Positions 43,169 to 52,588 are shown, numbered from the stretch's first letter. The stretch: 64,000 bases of DNA from CAXBES01 sp963974915 (GCA_963974915.1 CAXBES010000007.1:62001-126000), one strand, 5' to 3'. The notes: generated from the sequence alone by a model not told the origin. Program-made: numbers and translations.

Positions 43169-43867
43169 TTAATTCTTTATAGGTTCCAAGGGTTTCGGGT
43201 AGACTTCTTCTAGCTCCACCTTTCCGTTTTTATAGTATTTCCAGAGTCCGTCCTTTTTATCATCCTTATACTGCCCTTCAATACTCACATTTCCGTTTCC
43301 GTCGTAGTAAGTTGCCGGACCTTGCAAAACATTGTTTCTATAATTCAATTTTCTAAGTAGAACACCTTTAGGCGAATAGTAATTGCTTACTCCATCGATT
43401 ACACCATTTTTATAGGGGACTTCTTCTGCAACGGTACCTTCAGGGTAATAGGTTGTTTTCATTCCATCAAGAACACCATTCGTGTAATACTCTTTAGTCA
43501 TTACATCATTAGATTTCTTCTGAAAGTAAAGCCATTCCCCAATTCGGTTTTTACCATCCATTTTACCTTCACTAACCAATTTACCCCTGATGGTATAGTA
43601 TTTCACTACCGAAATATTATTGTTCTTATTAAATTCTTTTACTGCAGTAGGTTGATCTTTACACTCTTCGCAGTAAAATTTAAAAGTCCCTACTTCTTTA
43701 CCGTGTTCAAAAGTACCTTCATAGCGAATTTGTTGTGTTCCGGGGTACATTTTTTTCCATACCCCATGACGTGTTCCCTGCGCATCCAATTGATTAATAT
43801 CAGATTGCGCTATACTCGCGATTGGATAGAAGATCATTCCGAAGAAAATCAAAAAAATAAATTTCAT
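43169..43867 (-). CDS. Exported MORN-repeat (YwqK-like) protein
   Basis: The 232-residue protein has a signal peptide (MKFIFLIFFGMIFYPIASIAQ) and a chain of about eight MORN-like repeats with the pattern YxNGxxxGxxxxYxxxG (for example YYTNGVLDGMKTTYYPEG and YKNGVIDGVSNYYSPKG). The family is often named YwqK antitoxin, but here there is a signal peptide and no toxin gene, so a secreted or periplasmic structural role is more likely. A TATCTTTT element (43887-43894, minus) is a possible -7 box. Confidence 0.85.
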   Translation of the reverse strand: MKFIFLIFFGMIFYPIASIAQSDINQLDAQGTRHGVWKKMYPGTQQIRYEGTFEHGKEVGTFKFYCEECKDQPTAVKEFNKNNNISVVKYYTIRGKLVSEGKMDGKNRIGEWLYFQKKSNDVMTKEYYTNGVLDGMKTTYYPEGTVAEEVPYKNGVIDGVSNYYSPKGVLLRKLNYRNNVLQGPATYYDGNGNVSIEGQYKDDKKDGLWKYYKNGKVELEEVYPKPLEPIKN

Positions 43868-43965
43868 TGACAGAAGTTTAATTATAAAAGATAAACGTAA
43901 AAATTGCAGTTCTATTGAGTATCACAATTTTCAAAAAGGATGCCATAAAGACTTGAATCTGTACT

Positions 43966-45852
43966 TTACTTCTTTCCTGCTTTCTTCTGTTGCTCGGCTT
44001 GTTCCATCATTTCGGCCATTTTCTTCTGAAACTTATTCTGCTTTTTCGGCTTTTTCTTATTCTCCTGGATCTTCGCATGAATTTTATCTTCATCAAGAAT
44101 AAAATTCTTGATCACTAACATGATCCCTATCGTTATTAAGTTCGACACAAAATAATACAACGATAGTCCACTAGCGTAGTTGTTGAAGAATACTAACATG
44201 AACAAGGGTGATAAATACATGATAAACTTCATGTTCGGCATTCCGGGCTGCTGTTGTGCCTGCATAGTTTGACCTGTAGTCATCATCATATAAACAAAGA
44301 TCGCAATAGAAGCCAAAATAGGGAATAAACTAACATGGTCTCCATAAAACGGAATATGAAACGGCAGCTCGGCTATCGTATCATAACTGGAAAGATCGTC
44401 TGCCCATAAAAAACTTTTCTGCCTTAGATCGAAAGCCGTTGGGAAGAAGGTAAACAAGGCATAAAACACCGGAATCTGCAAGAGTGCGGGGAGACAACCC
44501 TTTAACGGACTCGCCCCGGCAATATTCTGCAATTTCATGGTTTCCTGCTGAATCTTCATCTTGTTATCACCATATTTCTCACGAATCGCATCAATTTCCG
44601 GCTTTAACACCTTCATTTTAGCCTGAGAAACGTATTGTTTGTACTGCACCGGTGACAATGCTAACTTTATAAGAATAGTTAATACGATGATCGCAATTCC
44701 GGCAGGTAAGAATCCACTTAACAATCCAAACAAAGGAATAATTATGTATTTGTTGATCGCACCAAAAATCCCCCAACCTAAAGGCATGGCTTCGTCAAGA
44801 TTACGGTCGTATTTTTTAAAGATCTGGTAATCTGTTGGACCGTAATACATATTCATATCATAAGCCAGAGCACCACCCTTTGGCTCTAAAAGCATTTTGG
44901 CTCCATATTGCTTGGTGTAAACTGTATCTATTTCTTCGTCTTCAACAAGATCTATAGACGATAATGTAACCTCTTTAAAAGGAGTTTCGGTCAATAGCAT
45001 TGAACTAAAGAAATGCTGTCGGAAATTCATCCAACTCACATCTTTTTCAACCTCGTCATCTTCACCGGTGGGAGATAATTTAGAGTGTTTATCCTCTTCA
45101 TATTCGTAAGTTAATCTCGAATATCTGTTCTCATAAGTGATACTCTTTGCATGACGATACCCTTTGAGTTTCCAATCCAGATACATTGGCTGAGAAGTAT
45201 TTATCACACCGTCTAAACCTTGTGATCTCACACTAAAATCTAGCATATATTCATCTGGTGATAGCTCATATCGATATTCAATAAAAGTATCTGCAGAAGT
45301 CTTTAAGCGCATTGTCAATACGCTATTATCGCCATTTTGAGTTAAAGAAGGCTCAAAGAAAAGATCTTGTGTATTTAAGAGTCGGTTTTCTGATGAAAAC
45401 TGAAGATTTAAACTTGAATTTCCATCCTTAATAAGATATACCGGAATAGAATCGTAGGTACTGTGTTCTTTTAATCGCGCTTCGGAAATATACCCACCTT
45501 TATTGCTTACGGTTAGAGACAAGACGTTATTCTCGATCACCGTTGTGTTGTCGGTAGCTGAAGGCAAAGTGCCAGAATATGCAAACGATCCCAAACGATT
45601 TTTCAACTTCTCATAGGCTAGAGAGTCACCGGGGTTTGCATTTGCCAATTCCTGTGTTGCTTTGGTTAAAGGAACATCGTTTTGCTTAGTTTGATCAGCA
45701 ACTTCCGCTTCTTTTGCGGCAGCTTCGGTTTTCGCTTTTTCCGCCTGAATTTCTTCTTCGGTAGGTTTATTCAGATAAAGCATCCAAATTAATATACCTC
45801 CTATTAAAACAAACCCAATGAGTGAGTTTACATCAAATTTTTTTTCTTCCAT
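43966..45852 (-). CDS. yidC: Membrane protein insertase YidC
   Basis: YidC inserts inner-membrane proteins, alone or with SecYEG. The start at 45852 gives MEEKKFDVNSLIGFVLIGG, typical of the family in Flavobacteriia; an ORF start at 45864 only adds four residues. The 628-residue protein has a first membrane segment at residues 9-27, a large periplasmic domain (about 30-350) and the conserved C-terminal insertase core (SPLKGCLPALLQIPVFYALF). The C-terminal tail is rich in Lys, typical for ribosome contact. It lies 153 bases downstream of pyrG on the same strand. Confidence 0.97.
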   Translation of the reverse strand: MEEKKFDVNSLIGFVLIGGILIWMLYLNKPTEEEIQAEKAKTEAAAKEAEVADQTKQNDVPLTKATQELANANPGDSLAYEKLKNRLGSFAYSGTLPSATDNTTVIENNVLSLTVSNKGGYISEARLKEHSTYDSIPVYLIKDGNSSLNLQFSSENRLLNTQDLFFEPSLTQNGDNSVLTMRLKTSADTFIEYRYELSPDEYMLDFSVRSQGLDGVINTSQPMYLDWKLKGYRHAKSITYENRYSRLTYEYEEDKHSKLSPTGEDDEVEKDVSWMNFRQHFFSSMLLTETPFKEVTLSSIDLVEDEEIDTVYTKQYGAKMLLEPKGGALAYDMNMYYGPTDYQIFKKYDRNLDEAMPLGWGIFGAINKYIIIPLFGLLSGFLPAGIAIIVLTILIKLALSPVQYKQYVSQAKMKVLKPEIDAIREKYGDNKMKIQQETMKLQNIAGASPLKGCLPALLQIPVFYALFTFFPTAFDLRQKSFLWADDLSSYDTIAELPFHIPFYGDHVSLFPILASIAIFVYMMMTTGQTMQAQQQPGMPNMKFIMYLSPLFMLVFFNNYASGLSLYYFVSNLITIGIMLVIKNFILDEDKIHAKIQENKKKPKKQNKFQKKMAEMMEQAEQQKKAGKK

Positions 45853-46005
45853 GCTCGTTCCCAAATTGCTTTGGGGTCTATTTAAATCGTTTTTATCTCT
45901 ATACTTTCTGTTATTCCGAAAAAACTCAAAAAGTAATATTCTAATTTCTTAAATGCATCTTACCAATAATCCCGCCCCTTTTATAACTTCCGTCATATTG
46001 TCGTA

Positions 46006-47622
46006 TTACCCGTTTTTAGCATGTTCGCCGGCGGCCTTTACAAAAGCAACGAATAATGGGTGAGGATTAGCAACCGTACTTTTGTATTCGGGATGGTATT
46101 GAACACCTACAAACCAAGGGTGTGAAGGGATTTCAATAATTTCAACCAAACCTGTCTCGGGATTAGTACCAGTAGCCTCCATACCTGCTTTTTCCAGCTG
46201 GGCTTTAAACATATTATTGTACTCATAACGATGACGATGACGTTCATTAATAAGTTTAGTACCATAGATCTTATTGACCAGACTATCTTCTTTCAATTCA
46301 CATTTCCATGACCCCAAACGCATTGTCCCTCCCTTATTTGTAATGTTTTTCTGCTCCTCCATTAAATTGATCACCGGATTTGGAGTATCGGCATCCATTT
46401 CTATCGAGTTCGCATCCTTTATCCCAAGAACGTTTCTTGCATATTCAATAACCGCCATTTGCATTCCCAGACATATTCCCAGAAACGGCAAATTATTTTC
46501 TCTGGCATACTTCACCGCAGCAACTTTACCTTCAATACCACGTTCCCCAAATCCCGGTGCGACTAAAACTCCATCTAAACCAGAAAGTTTTTTCTCAACC
46601 GACTTTTCATCGAGATATTCAGAATGAATTGATTCAATCTTAACTTTTACTTCATTGGCCGCTCCAGCGTGAATAAATGACTCTAAGATAGATTTATAGC
46701 TATCCTGAAGCTCTACATACTTACCAATTAAGCCGATAGTAACTTCACTTTTTGGGTTTTTATGGCGTTGTAAGAATTGGTTCCAACGCTCCAAATCCGG
46801 CTCCTTTGGGTTTTTTAAATTTAATTTCTGAAGTGTTACTGTGTCCAAACCTTCCTCCAGCATCATATTTGGCACATCGTAAATAGTTGATGCATCAATA
46901 GATTGAATAACTGCATCTTGTTTAACATTGCAAAACAGTGCTAATTTTCTGCGAAGGTCGCTGGAAAGCTCATGTTCGGTTCTACAAACCAGAATATCTG
47001 CTCGTATTCCGCTTTCCATTAGGGTCTTTACTGAATGCTGAGTGGGTTTTGTCTTTAATTCTCCTGCGGCCGAAAGATATGGAACCAGTGTTAAGTGGAT
47101 TACAAGCGCATTGTCATCGCCCATTTCCCATTTTAATTGTCGGACAGACTCTATATATGGCAGTGACTCAATATCTCCTACGGTTCCGCCAATTTCTGTT
47201 ATGATTATATCGTAATCGCCGGTTTTACCAAGCAATTGAATTCGCTCTTTTATTTCGTTAGTAATATGCGGAATTACCTGTACAGTTTTCCCTAAGAATT
47301 CTCCTCGACGCTCTTTTTCAATAACACTTTGGTAAATACGTCCCGTAGTCACATTATTGGCCTGTGAAGTTTTTACATTTAAAAAACGCTCATAATGCCC
47401 CAAATCCAGGTCGGTTTCTGCCCCGTCGTCGGTTACATAACATTCTCCGTGTTCATAAGGGTTTAAGGTTCCCGGGTCCACATTTATATAGGGATCTAAT
47501 TTCTGAATGGTAACACGATATCCTCTGGCCTGTAGTAATTTAGCCAGCGATGCCGCAATAATTCCCTTTCCTAAAGATGATGAAACCCCGCCCGTAACGA
47601 AGATGTATTTTGTAGTGCTCAT
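46006..47622 (-). CDS. pyrG: CTP synthase
   Basis: PyrG makes CTP from UTP, ATP and glutamine. The 538-residue protein begins with the synthetase domain (YIFVTGGVSSSLGKGIIAASLAKLL) containing the P-loop, with GECYVTDDGAETDLDLGHYERF next. The glutamine amidotransferase domain contains FLGICLGMQ with the catalytic Cys, and HPE near the C-terminus. It is complete. A perfect -7 box (47655-47662, minus) lies 32 bases upstream. yidC follows on the same strand. Confidence 0.98.
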   Translation of the reverse strand: MSTTKYIFVTGGVSSSLGKGIIAASLAKLLQARGYRVTIQKLDPYINVDPGTLNPYEHGECYVTDDGAETDLDLGHYERFLNVKTSQANNVTTGRIYQSVIEKERRGEFLGKTVQVIPHITNEIKERIQLLGKTGDYDIIITEIGGTVGDIESLPYIESVRQLKWEMGDDNALVIHLTLVPYLSAAGELKTKPTQHSVKTLMESGIRADILVCRTEHELSSDLRRKLALFCNVKQDAVIQSIDASTIYDVPNMMLEEGLDTVTLQKLNLKNPKEPDLERWNQFLQRHKNPKSEVTIGLIGKYVELQDSYKSILESFIHAGAANEVKVKIESIHSEYLDEKSVEKKLSGLDGVLVAPGFGERGIEGKVAAVKYARENNLPFLGICLGMQMAVIEYARNVLGIKDANSIEMDADTPNPVINLMEEQKNITNKGGTMRLGSWKCELKEDSLVNKIYGTKLINERHRHRYEYNNMFKAQLEKAGMEATGTNPETGLVEIIEIPSHPWFVGVQYHPEYKSTVANPHPLFVAFVKAAGEHAKNG

Positions 47623-47654
47623 GAATACCGAAACTATATTAACTATACGGGATG

Positions 47655-47662
47655 CAAAGGTA
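47655..47662 (-). promoter_or_regulatory. -7 promoter box for pyrG
   Basis: Minus-strand TACCTTTG fully matches TAnnTTTG and lies 32 bases upstream of the pyrG ATG. Confidence 0.5.
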
Positions 47663-47806
47663 GGGGATTTATTGCGGAAGGCAATACAGAAAGTTCAATA
47701 TTCAATGATTGAATCGGGAAGCCGGTTGAAGGGTCGGAAATTTAAAATAGGAAGCGCGGGGCTGTAAGTTGGAAACAGGTTATTCAATGAGGTAAAGTAG
47801 ACCTTG

Positions 47807-47827
47807 GTCTTTAGTCTTAAGTCTTCA
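47807..47827. repeat. Three tandem heptamers at the end of the DUF3820 gene
   Basis: GTCTTTA, GTCTTAA and GTCTTCA lie head to tail; the last overlaps the stop of the DUF3820 gene. They sit at the edge of an unusually G-rich intergenic region (about 47690-47790). Confidence 0.5.
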
Positions 47828-48091
47828 ATCAAATAGTCGATTTCGCGGTTTCTTTTCAATTAGAGGCCTAATGAGATGCTCCAGACCATTGACCTTTATC
47901 TCGTCCATCTCCCGCATCATATTTCCTAATTTCCCTTCCGGAAACCCTTTTTGCTTAAACCAGGTATAATAAGCTTCGGGTATATTTATAAGTAGTTGAT
48001 CCTTGTACTTACCAAAAGGCATTCTATAGTTGGCAAGTTTAATTAGGTGCTCGGCATTTGGAGTACCTTGGTCGCTATCTCCATTGCTCAT
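47825..48091 (-). CDS. DUF3820 family protein
   Basis: The ATG at 48091 gives an 88-residue protein, with LIKLANYRMPFGKYKDQLLINIPEAYYTWF in the middle, the hallmark of DUF3820 (putative quorum-sensing-regulated or nucleotide-linked domain of unknown role). The same reading frame stays open to 48226, but the extra 45 residues lie inside the DUF922 gene and look like an out-of-frame shadow. The 5' end overlaps the DUF922 gene by 17 bases, so translation is probably coupled. Confidence 0.8.
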   Translation of the reverse strand: MSNGDSDQGTPNAEHLIKLANYRMPFGKYKDQLLINIPEAYYTWFKQKGFPEGKLGNMMREMDEIKVNGLEHLIRPLIEKKPRNRLFD

Positions 48092-48611
48092 ACAATTCCA
48101 GCTGCTCGGCGATATACTTGCGCCATTTGTATTCGTTTTCAAGGATCTTAGAGTGGTCTGTTTCGTCGTCGAACTTATTTTGAGTTGCTCTACGCTCCAT
48201 TTCGTTTCCTTCGTAAATTTGTTCAATTTCCTCTTTCAGATTCTCCGAAAAGTTTGCTTCGGAAAGTTTTTTCCGTAGAATACGGGCATACAACTCTGAA
48301 ATATCAAAATGTGCCTGTTCATGCTTCAGAATATATTCTGAAACCAGATCGGGTTTGTACCAAGAAAGCTTCGGATAGAAATTACTCTTTACCGTATATT
48401 CCAGATTTCGTTTACCGTTTTTTTCAGAATAAGAAAAAGAAAAAGAGATCCCAGAATTCGTACTGGCCACATAGTCTGCAGCACCTTGCGGGTGGCCTTG
48501 AAAATCTGCCCAGGTTAGTCGTTTAGACTCATTCCATTCAATTTTTACATTGTCGTTTTCCGAAGAAAAGAAAGTAAAGAATAATATGATAATAGTTCCA
48601 ATTAATTTCAT
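48075..48611 (-). CDS. DUF922 family predicted metalloprotease
   Basis: The 178-residue protein starts with a weak signal or membrane segment (MKLIGTIIILFFTFF). LTWADFQGHPQG and YILKHEQAHFDISELYAR follow; HEQAH (97-101) is an HExxH zinc motif. DUF922 is a family of predicted zinc-dependent proteases, mostly exported. It is followed by DUF3820 with a 17-base overlap. The substrate is unknown. Confidence 0.8.
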   Translation of the reverse strand: MKLIGTIIILFFTFFSSENDNVKIEWNESKRLTWADFQGHPQGAADYVASTNSGISFSFSYSEKNGKRNLEYTVKSNFYPKLSWYKPDLVSEYILKHEQAHFDISELYARILRKKLSEANFSENLKEEIEQIYEGNEMERRATQNKFDDETDHSKILENEYKWRKYIAEQLELYEQWR

Positions 48612-48689
48612 TGCATGTATAAACGCAAAAAAGTTGAAATTATTGGAATTTTTGATTTCGCAACGCGAGAAATTCGATAAAACTCTAAG

Positions 48690-49094
48690 TTAACCCCAGT
48701 TATATGCGATCTTTTTCTCAATATCTGGGTGAAGACTATGATGCACAGGACAAGTATTTCCGGTATTTTCGAGAATTTTTTTATGCTTTTCTGAAATATG
48801 GGACGGAAGGTCTATTTCGATCTCAATTTTACTAATTCGACGTGGATTACTCGCCATGGTTTTTGTTACTATTGCAACCGAACCTTCTAATTTTACATCT
48901 AAGTCGTGAGCTTTTATCCCCATCACGGTGAGCATACAATTTGCCAGACCGGTGGCGACCGTATCTGTAGGAGAGAAAGCCTCCCCTTTCCCATTATTAT
49001 CGGTTGGCGCGTCCGTCACAAAAGTACTTCCCGATTTTAGATGTTCACACTCGGTACGAAGGTCACCTAGATACGTTACTTTTGATGTGCTCAT
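48690..49094 (-). CDS. OsmC family protein
   Basis: The 134-residue protein matches OsmC/Ohr-like proteins, which reduce organic hydroperoxides with a pair of cysteines. NGKGEAFSPTDTVATGLANCMLTVMG holds the first Cys and GNTCPVHHSLHP the second. Its ATG overlaps the stop of the LysM protein gene by 4 bases (ATGA), indicating translational coupling. The link between the two products is unclear. Confidence 0.9.
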   Translation of the reverse strand: MSTSKVTYLGDLRTECEHLKSGSTFVTDAPTDNNGKGEAFSPTDTVATGLANCMLTVMGIKAHDLDVKLEGSVAIVTKTMASNPRRISKIEIEIDLPSHISEKHKKILENTGNTCPVHHSLHPDIEKKIAYNWG

Positions 49095-50992
49095 TCTACG
49101 ACTTCAAACTGGAGGTTATTCATATACTTTATGATATACAAAGCATTGTTTTGATATCCGGAAAACATTTGTTTCGAATAGTGAAATTTATTTTCAATGT
49201 ATTCGGTTTCGAAATCTCCTTCGGAAGCCTCATAGATATCATCCGCACTCGCCAAACGAAGTAAGACATCGTAAGTAATATCAAAGCCTCTTACTGCATA
49301 TCTATTAGGAAGCACACCGTATTTATTTTTATAACTTACCAAGAACGGATGCTTCTCTTTATAATCATAGCTTTTATTTACAGAAGGGAACGTAAAGTTA
49401 AGTTTTGCAAGGTGCAAATTCGAAACATCGTGATAATCGTAAGAGTTGTTCTTATCTAAAGTAAACAGTCGAAGTTGATGGTCTGCCGGCATTCCGTTGA
49501 GCAATCCAATAACATTACTTAAGATCACGGGATCCCCGGTTTCAAGGATCACCCAATTTTCTTTTCCTGCTTCTATCTTCTGTGCAATATCCACTTCATA
49601 TAAAAAACCTTTTTCTCTGGGCACTAAAGTTTTTATTCCCGGGATCGCAGCAACGATCGCAGCTTTTTGAGCACGGCGTTTGTCGTCTGAGATCAGGATC
49701 ATATTCTTCCCGGTGTGATGCTCTTTTATATAGTTGAGCATTGCCTTCTCCAACATCTCATCTGTAGGCAGGGTTTGAAAGAAATTAGTATACGACTTCA
49801 TCTCACGGTTACTAAGAGGAGAAAAAACCGGAGTTTTATTATCCTTTAGCAAGGCAGCGGCTTTTTGCACATTCTTCTGAAGTAAGGGGCCAATTACCGC
49901 ATCTACATCTTTGAAGTTTTGTTGAGCAATAATACTCCCTACTTTGGCATCACTTCTTTCGGTATCATAAACATCAATTTCTACCGAAATGCCTTTGTCT
50001 TTGGCAAAATCGGCTGCCATTAATACCCCACTGTAAAAATCTAAGGCAATTCTGAGGTAAGCGTCATCTTTAATAAGTTCAGAATTAGATTGTGACGTGT
50101 CGTTAACCGCTTTCTTTAAACTAAAAGGCAACATTAACGCGAGATGCTTTTTACTTTTGTTTACAATTCTGTTTTCAAGATCAACCGTAACGGCATTTCC
50201 GGTGTTGAGCACCTCGAAATTTTCTTTCGGTATTTTCAGAATCATTCCTTCCTTAAGCCCTTCTTTAGCGTAAGGATTTAAGGCTACGATTTGTTCTTCG
50301 GAAAGACCCAGTTTAACTTTTAACCTAAAGAATCCTTCTTTGGGCTGTACTTCATAAAACGAATATTCTTCTTCTATTGTAGCCGAAGATGTTACTTCCT
50401 CGTTCGGAACATTGAGCACAGTGCCTATCTGAAGATTTTCTCCCATCATGGGATTCAACTTTTCTAATTCAGGGATTGAAATTCCGTATTTTCTGGCAAT
50501 TCCAAATTTAGTTTCCTTAGCAAGTACTGTATGTTTTGCATTGTTCGAGCTACTGTTTTCGTTGGTCGCAGTGATAGTTTTTCCGGTCTCCGGATCTTTA
50601 GGAAAAATTGGAATATCAATTTTGTCGCCCTTTTTCAACTGTCTTGAATAGAGATCTTTATTGTACTTTTTAATATCATCGACAGATATATTGTAATGCT
50701 GCGAAATACTAAAAAGTGTTTCCTTACGCTTTACCTTATGCTTTTTAAACTTGATATCGGCTTTAGCAACCGATCCTTCTTGAGGTAAAATTAAAATGGA
50801 GTTAGTTTTAATCCCGTTCGTAATATCCGGATTTAACGCGTAGATCGCTTCAGTGGTTACGCCGTATTGTTTAGCAATACTGTATACTGTTTCTCCCTCT
50901 TTAACGTAATGTGTTTTATACTGCTCCTGAGCAATAGAACCACAGCTAGAAGTAATTACAAGAAGGAAACTTAGATAAACTAATATTTTCAT
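49091..50992 (-). CDS. LysM-repeat protein fused to a periplasmic-binding-protein-like domain
   Basis: The 633-residue protein has an N-terminal signal with a possible lipobox (VITSSCGS). Four LysM or LysM-like repeats follow, each with a TxxxIAxxYG core (about residues 28-72, 80-125, 150-195 and 210-255). The C-terminal 350 residues look like a type 1 periplasmic-binding fold (LALMLPFSLKKAV, VDAVIGPLLQKNVQKAA, KTPVFSPLS). LysM binds peptidoglycan; the binding fold may sense a ligand or have lost binding. It lies 55 bases after guaA and is coupled to OsmC. Confidence 0.87.
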   Translation of the reverse strand: MKILVYLSFLLVITSSCGSIAQEQYKTHYVKEGETVYSIAKQYGVTTEAIYALNPDITNGIKTNSILILPQEGSVAKADIKFKKHKVKRKETLFSISQHYNISVDDIKKYNKDLYSRQLKKGDKIDIPIFPKDPETGKTITATNENSSSNNAKHTVLAKETKFGIARKYGISIPELEKLNPMMGENLQIGTVLNVPNEEVTSSATIEEEYSFYEVQPKEGFFRLKVKLGLSEEQIVALNPYAKEGLKEGMILKIPKENFEVLNTGNAVTVDLENRIVNKSKKHLALMLPFSLKKAVNDTSQSNSELIKDDAYLRIALDFYSGVLMAADFAKDKGISVEIDVYDTERSDAKVGSIIAQQNFKDVDAVIGPLLQKNVQKAAALLKDNKTPVFSPLSNREMKSYTNFFQTLPTDEMLEKAMLNYIKEHHTGKNMILISDDKRRAQKAAIVAAIPGIKTLVPREKGFLYEVDIAQKIEAGKENWVILETGDPVILSNVIGLLNGMPADHQLRLFTLDKNNSYDYHDVSNLHLAKLNFTFPSVNKSYDYKEKHPFLVSYKNKYGVLPNRYAVRGFDITYDVLLRLASADDIYEASEGDFETEYIENKFHYSKQMFSGYQNNALYIIKYMNNLQFEVVE

Positions 50993-51047
50993 GAATATGA
51001 GGTTTATTTACAAGGCCGTAGATTAAAATCTATGCTTTAGTTTTTAG

Positions 51048-52577
51048 CTATTCCCACTCTATTGTTGCGGGTGGTTTAGAGCTAATGTCATATACTACTC
51101 TATTAACGCCTTTTACACGGTTTATTATATGGTTGGATGTTTCCTGCAAAAATTCGTAGGGCAGATTAACCCAATCTGCGGTCATTCCATCGGTAGATTC
51201 TACAGCTCTAAGCGCAACCACTTTTTCATATGTACGCTCATCTCCCATGACACCAACACTATTAACCGGCAAGAGTATTGCTCCTGCTTGCCAAACTTTG
51301 TCGTAAAGATCCCACTTGCGTAATCCGTTGATAAAAATTGCGTCAACTTCCTGTAAGATACGAACTTTTTCGGCGGTAATGTCTCCGAGAATACGAATTG
51401 CCAATCCCGGTCCCGGGAAAGGATGTCTTCCTAGTAATTGAGAGTCAATACCCATTTCTTTTCCAACCCGACGAACCTCATCTTTAAATAACATTCGCAA
51501 TGGCTCAACAATTTTTAGTTTCATAAAATCGGGTAGCCCACCCACATTATGATGCGATTTAATGGTAACCGAGGGTCCGTTTACCGAAACACTCTCAATA
51601 ACATCGGGATAAATCGTCCCTTGCGCCAACCAATCTACATCCTTAACCAGATGTGCTTCATCATCGAAAACCTCTATAAATGCGTTACCTATGGCTTTAC
51701 GCTTGGCTTCAGGATCACTTTCACCTTCTAAAGCTTTCAAAAAGCGAGCCGAAGCATCAACCCCCTTTACGTTTAATCCCATATCTTTGTATTGATCTAA
51801 TACACTTTCGAACTCATCTTTCCGAAGTAATCCGTTGTTTACAAAAATACAGTACAGGTTCTTTCCAATCGCTTTATGAAGTAAGGTAGCTGCAACGGTG
51901 GAATCTACCCCACCACTAAGTCCGAGAACTACTTTATCATTTCCTAATTTATCTTGTAATTCCTGAACGGTTGTATCAACAAATGCGGCGGGAGTCCATG
52001 TTTGCTGTACTCCTGCTATATTCACTAAAAAGTTCTCTAACAGTTGTTTTCCGTGTGTTGTGTGATACACCTCGGGATGAAATTGAATAGCGAAAGTTTC
52101 CTCTCCTTCAATTTTGTATGCTGCATTGCTAACATCATTTGTACTTGCTAATCTCACTCCATTTTTCGGCAGTTCTGCGATCGTGTCGCTATGACTCATC
52201 CATACCTGTGTGTCTTCCGGAATTTTAGAGAACAATCCCTCATGATCGTAGATCTTAGACAATTTTGCACGACCGTATTCACGAATATCGGAAGGAGCCA
52301 CACTCCCACCATTAAAATGTGCGAGATACTGAGCCCCGTAGCAAACTCCTAATAAAGGCATCGCACCCTTAATTCTTGACAAATCGGGATGCGCGGCATC
52401 TTTGGCTCGAACCGAAAGTGGACTACCGGATAGAATTACGGCTTTAAAGGGATCTAAATTTTCTGGAATCTTGTGATAAGGGTGGATTTCGCAGTAAATA
52501 TTCAATTCACGAACACGTCTTGCAATTAGTTGCGTGTACTGCGATCCAAAATCTAAAATGAGGACGTTGTTTTGCAT
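51048..52577 (-). CDS. guaA: GMP synthase (glutamine-hydrolysing)
   Basis: GuaA converts XMP to GMP using ATP and glutamine. The start at 52577 gives MQNNVLILDFGSQYTQLIARRV; a TTG at 52583 lies in the -7 box. The 509-residue protein has the amidotransferase domain (GVCYGAQYLAH, catalytic Cys) and the PP-loop ATP pyrophosphatase domain (LGLSGGVDSTVAATLL), then the dimerisation domain ending KPPATIEWE. The -7 box (TACTTTTG, 52581-52588) ends 3 bases before the ATG, so the mRNA may be leaderless. Confidence 0.98.
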   Translation of the reverse strand: MQNNVLILDFGSQYTQLIARRVRELNIYCEIHPYHKIPENLDPFKAVILSGSPLSVRAKDAAHPDLSRIKGAMPLLGVCYGAQYLAHFNGGSVAPSDIREYGRAKLSKIYDHEGLFSKIPEDTQVWMSHSDTIAELPKNGVRLASTNDVSNAAYKIEGEETFAIQFHPEVYHTTHGKQLLENFLVNIAGVQQTWTPAAFVDTTVQELQDKLGNDKVVLGLSGGVDSTVAATLLHKAIGKNLYCIFVNNGLLRKDEFESVLDQYKDMGLNVKGVDASARFLKALEGESDPEAKRKAIGNAFIEVFDDEAHLVKDVDWLAQGTIYPDVIESVSVNGPSVTIKSHHNVGGLPDFMKLKIVEPLRMLFKDEVRRVGKEMGIDSQLLGRHPFPGPGLAIRILGDITAEKVRILQEVDAIFINGLRKWDLYDKVWQAGAILLPVNSVGVMGDERTYEKVVALRAVESTDGMTADWVNLPYEFLQETSNHIINRVKGVNRVVYDISSKPPATIEWE

Positions 52578-52580
52578 AGG

Positions 52581-52588
52581 CAAAAGTA
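52581..52588 (-). promoter_or_regulatory. -7 box abutting the guaA start codon
   Basis: Minus-strand TACTTTTG fully matches TAnnTTTG and is separated from the ATG at 52577 by only 3 bases. Its end forms an in-frame false TTG. Confidence 0.5.

Noticed and set aside
43169..43867. Toxin-antitoxin system (YwqK antitoxin name)
   Set aside because: The protein has a signal peptide and MORN repeats, and no toxin gene is nearby.
48092..48226. N-terminal extension of the DUF3820 protein
   Set aside because: The added residues lie within the DUF922 gene and look like out-of-frame translation.
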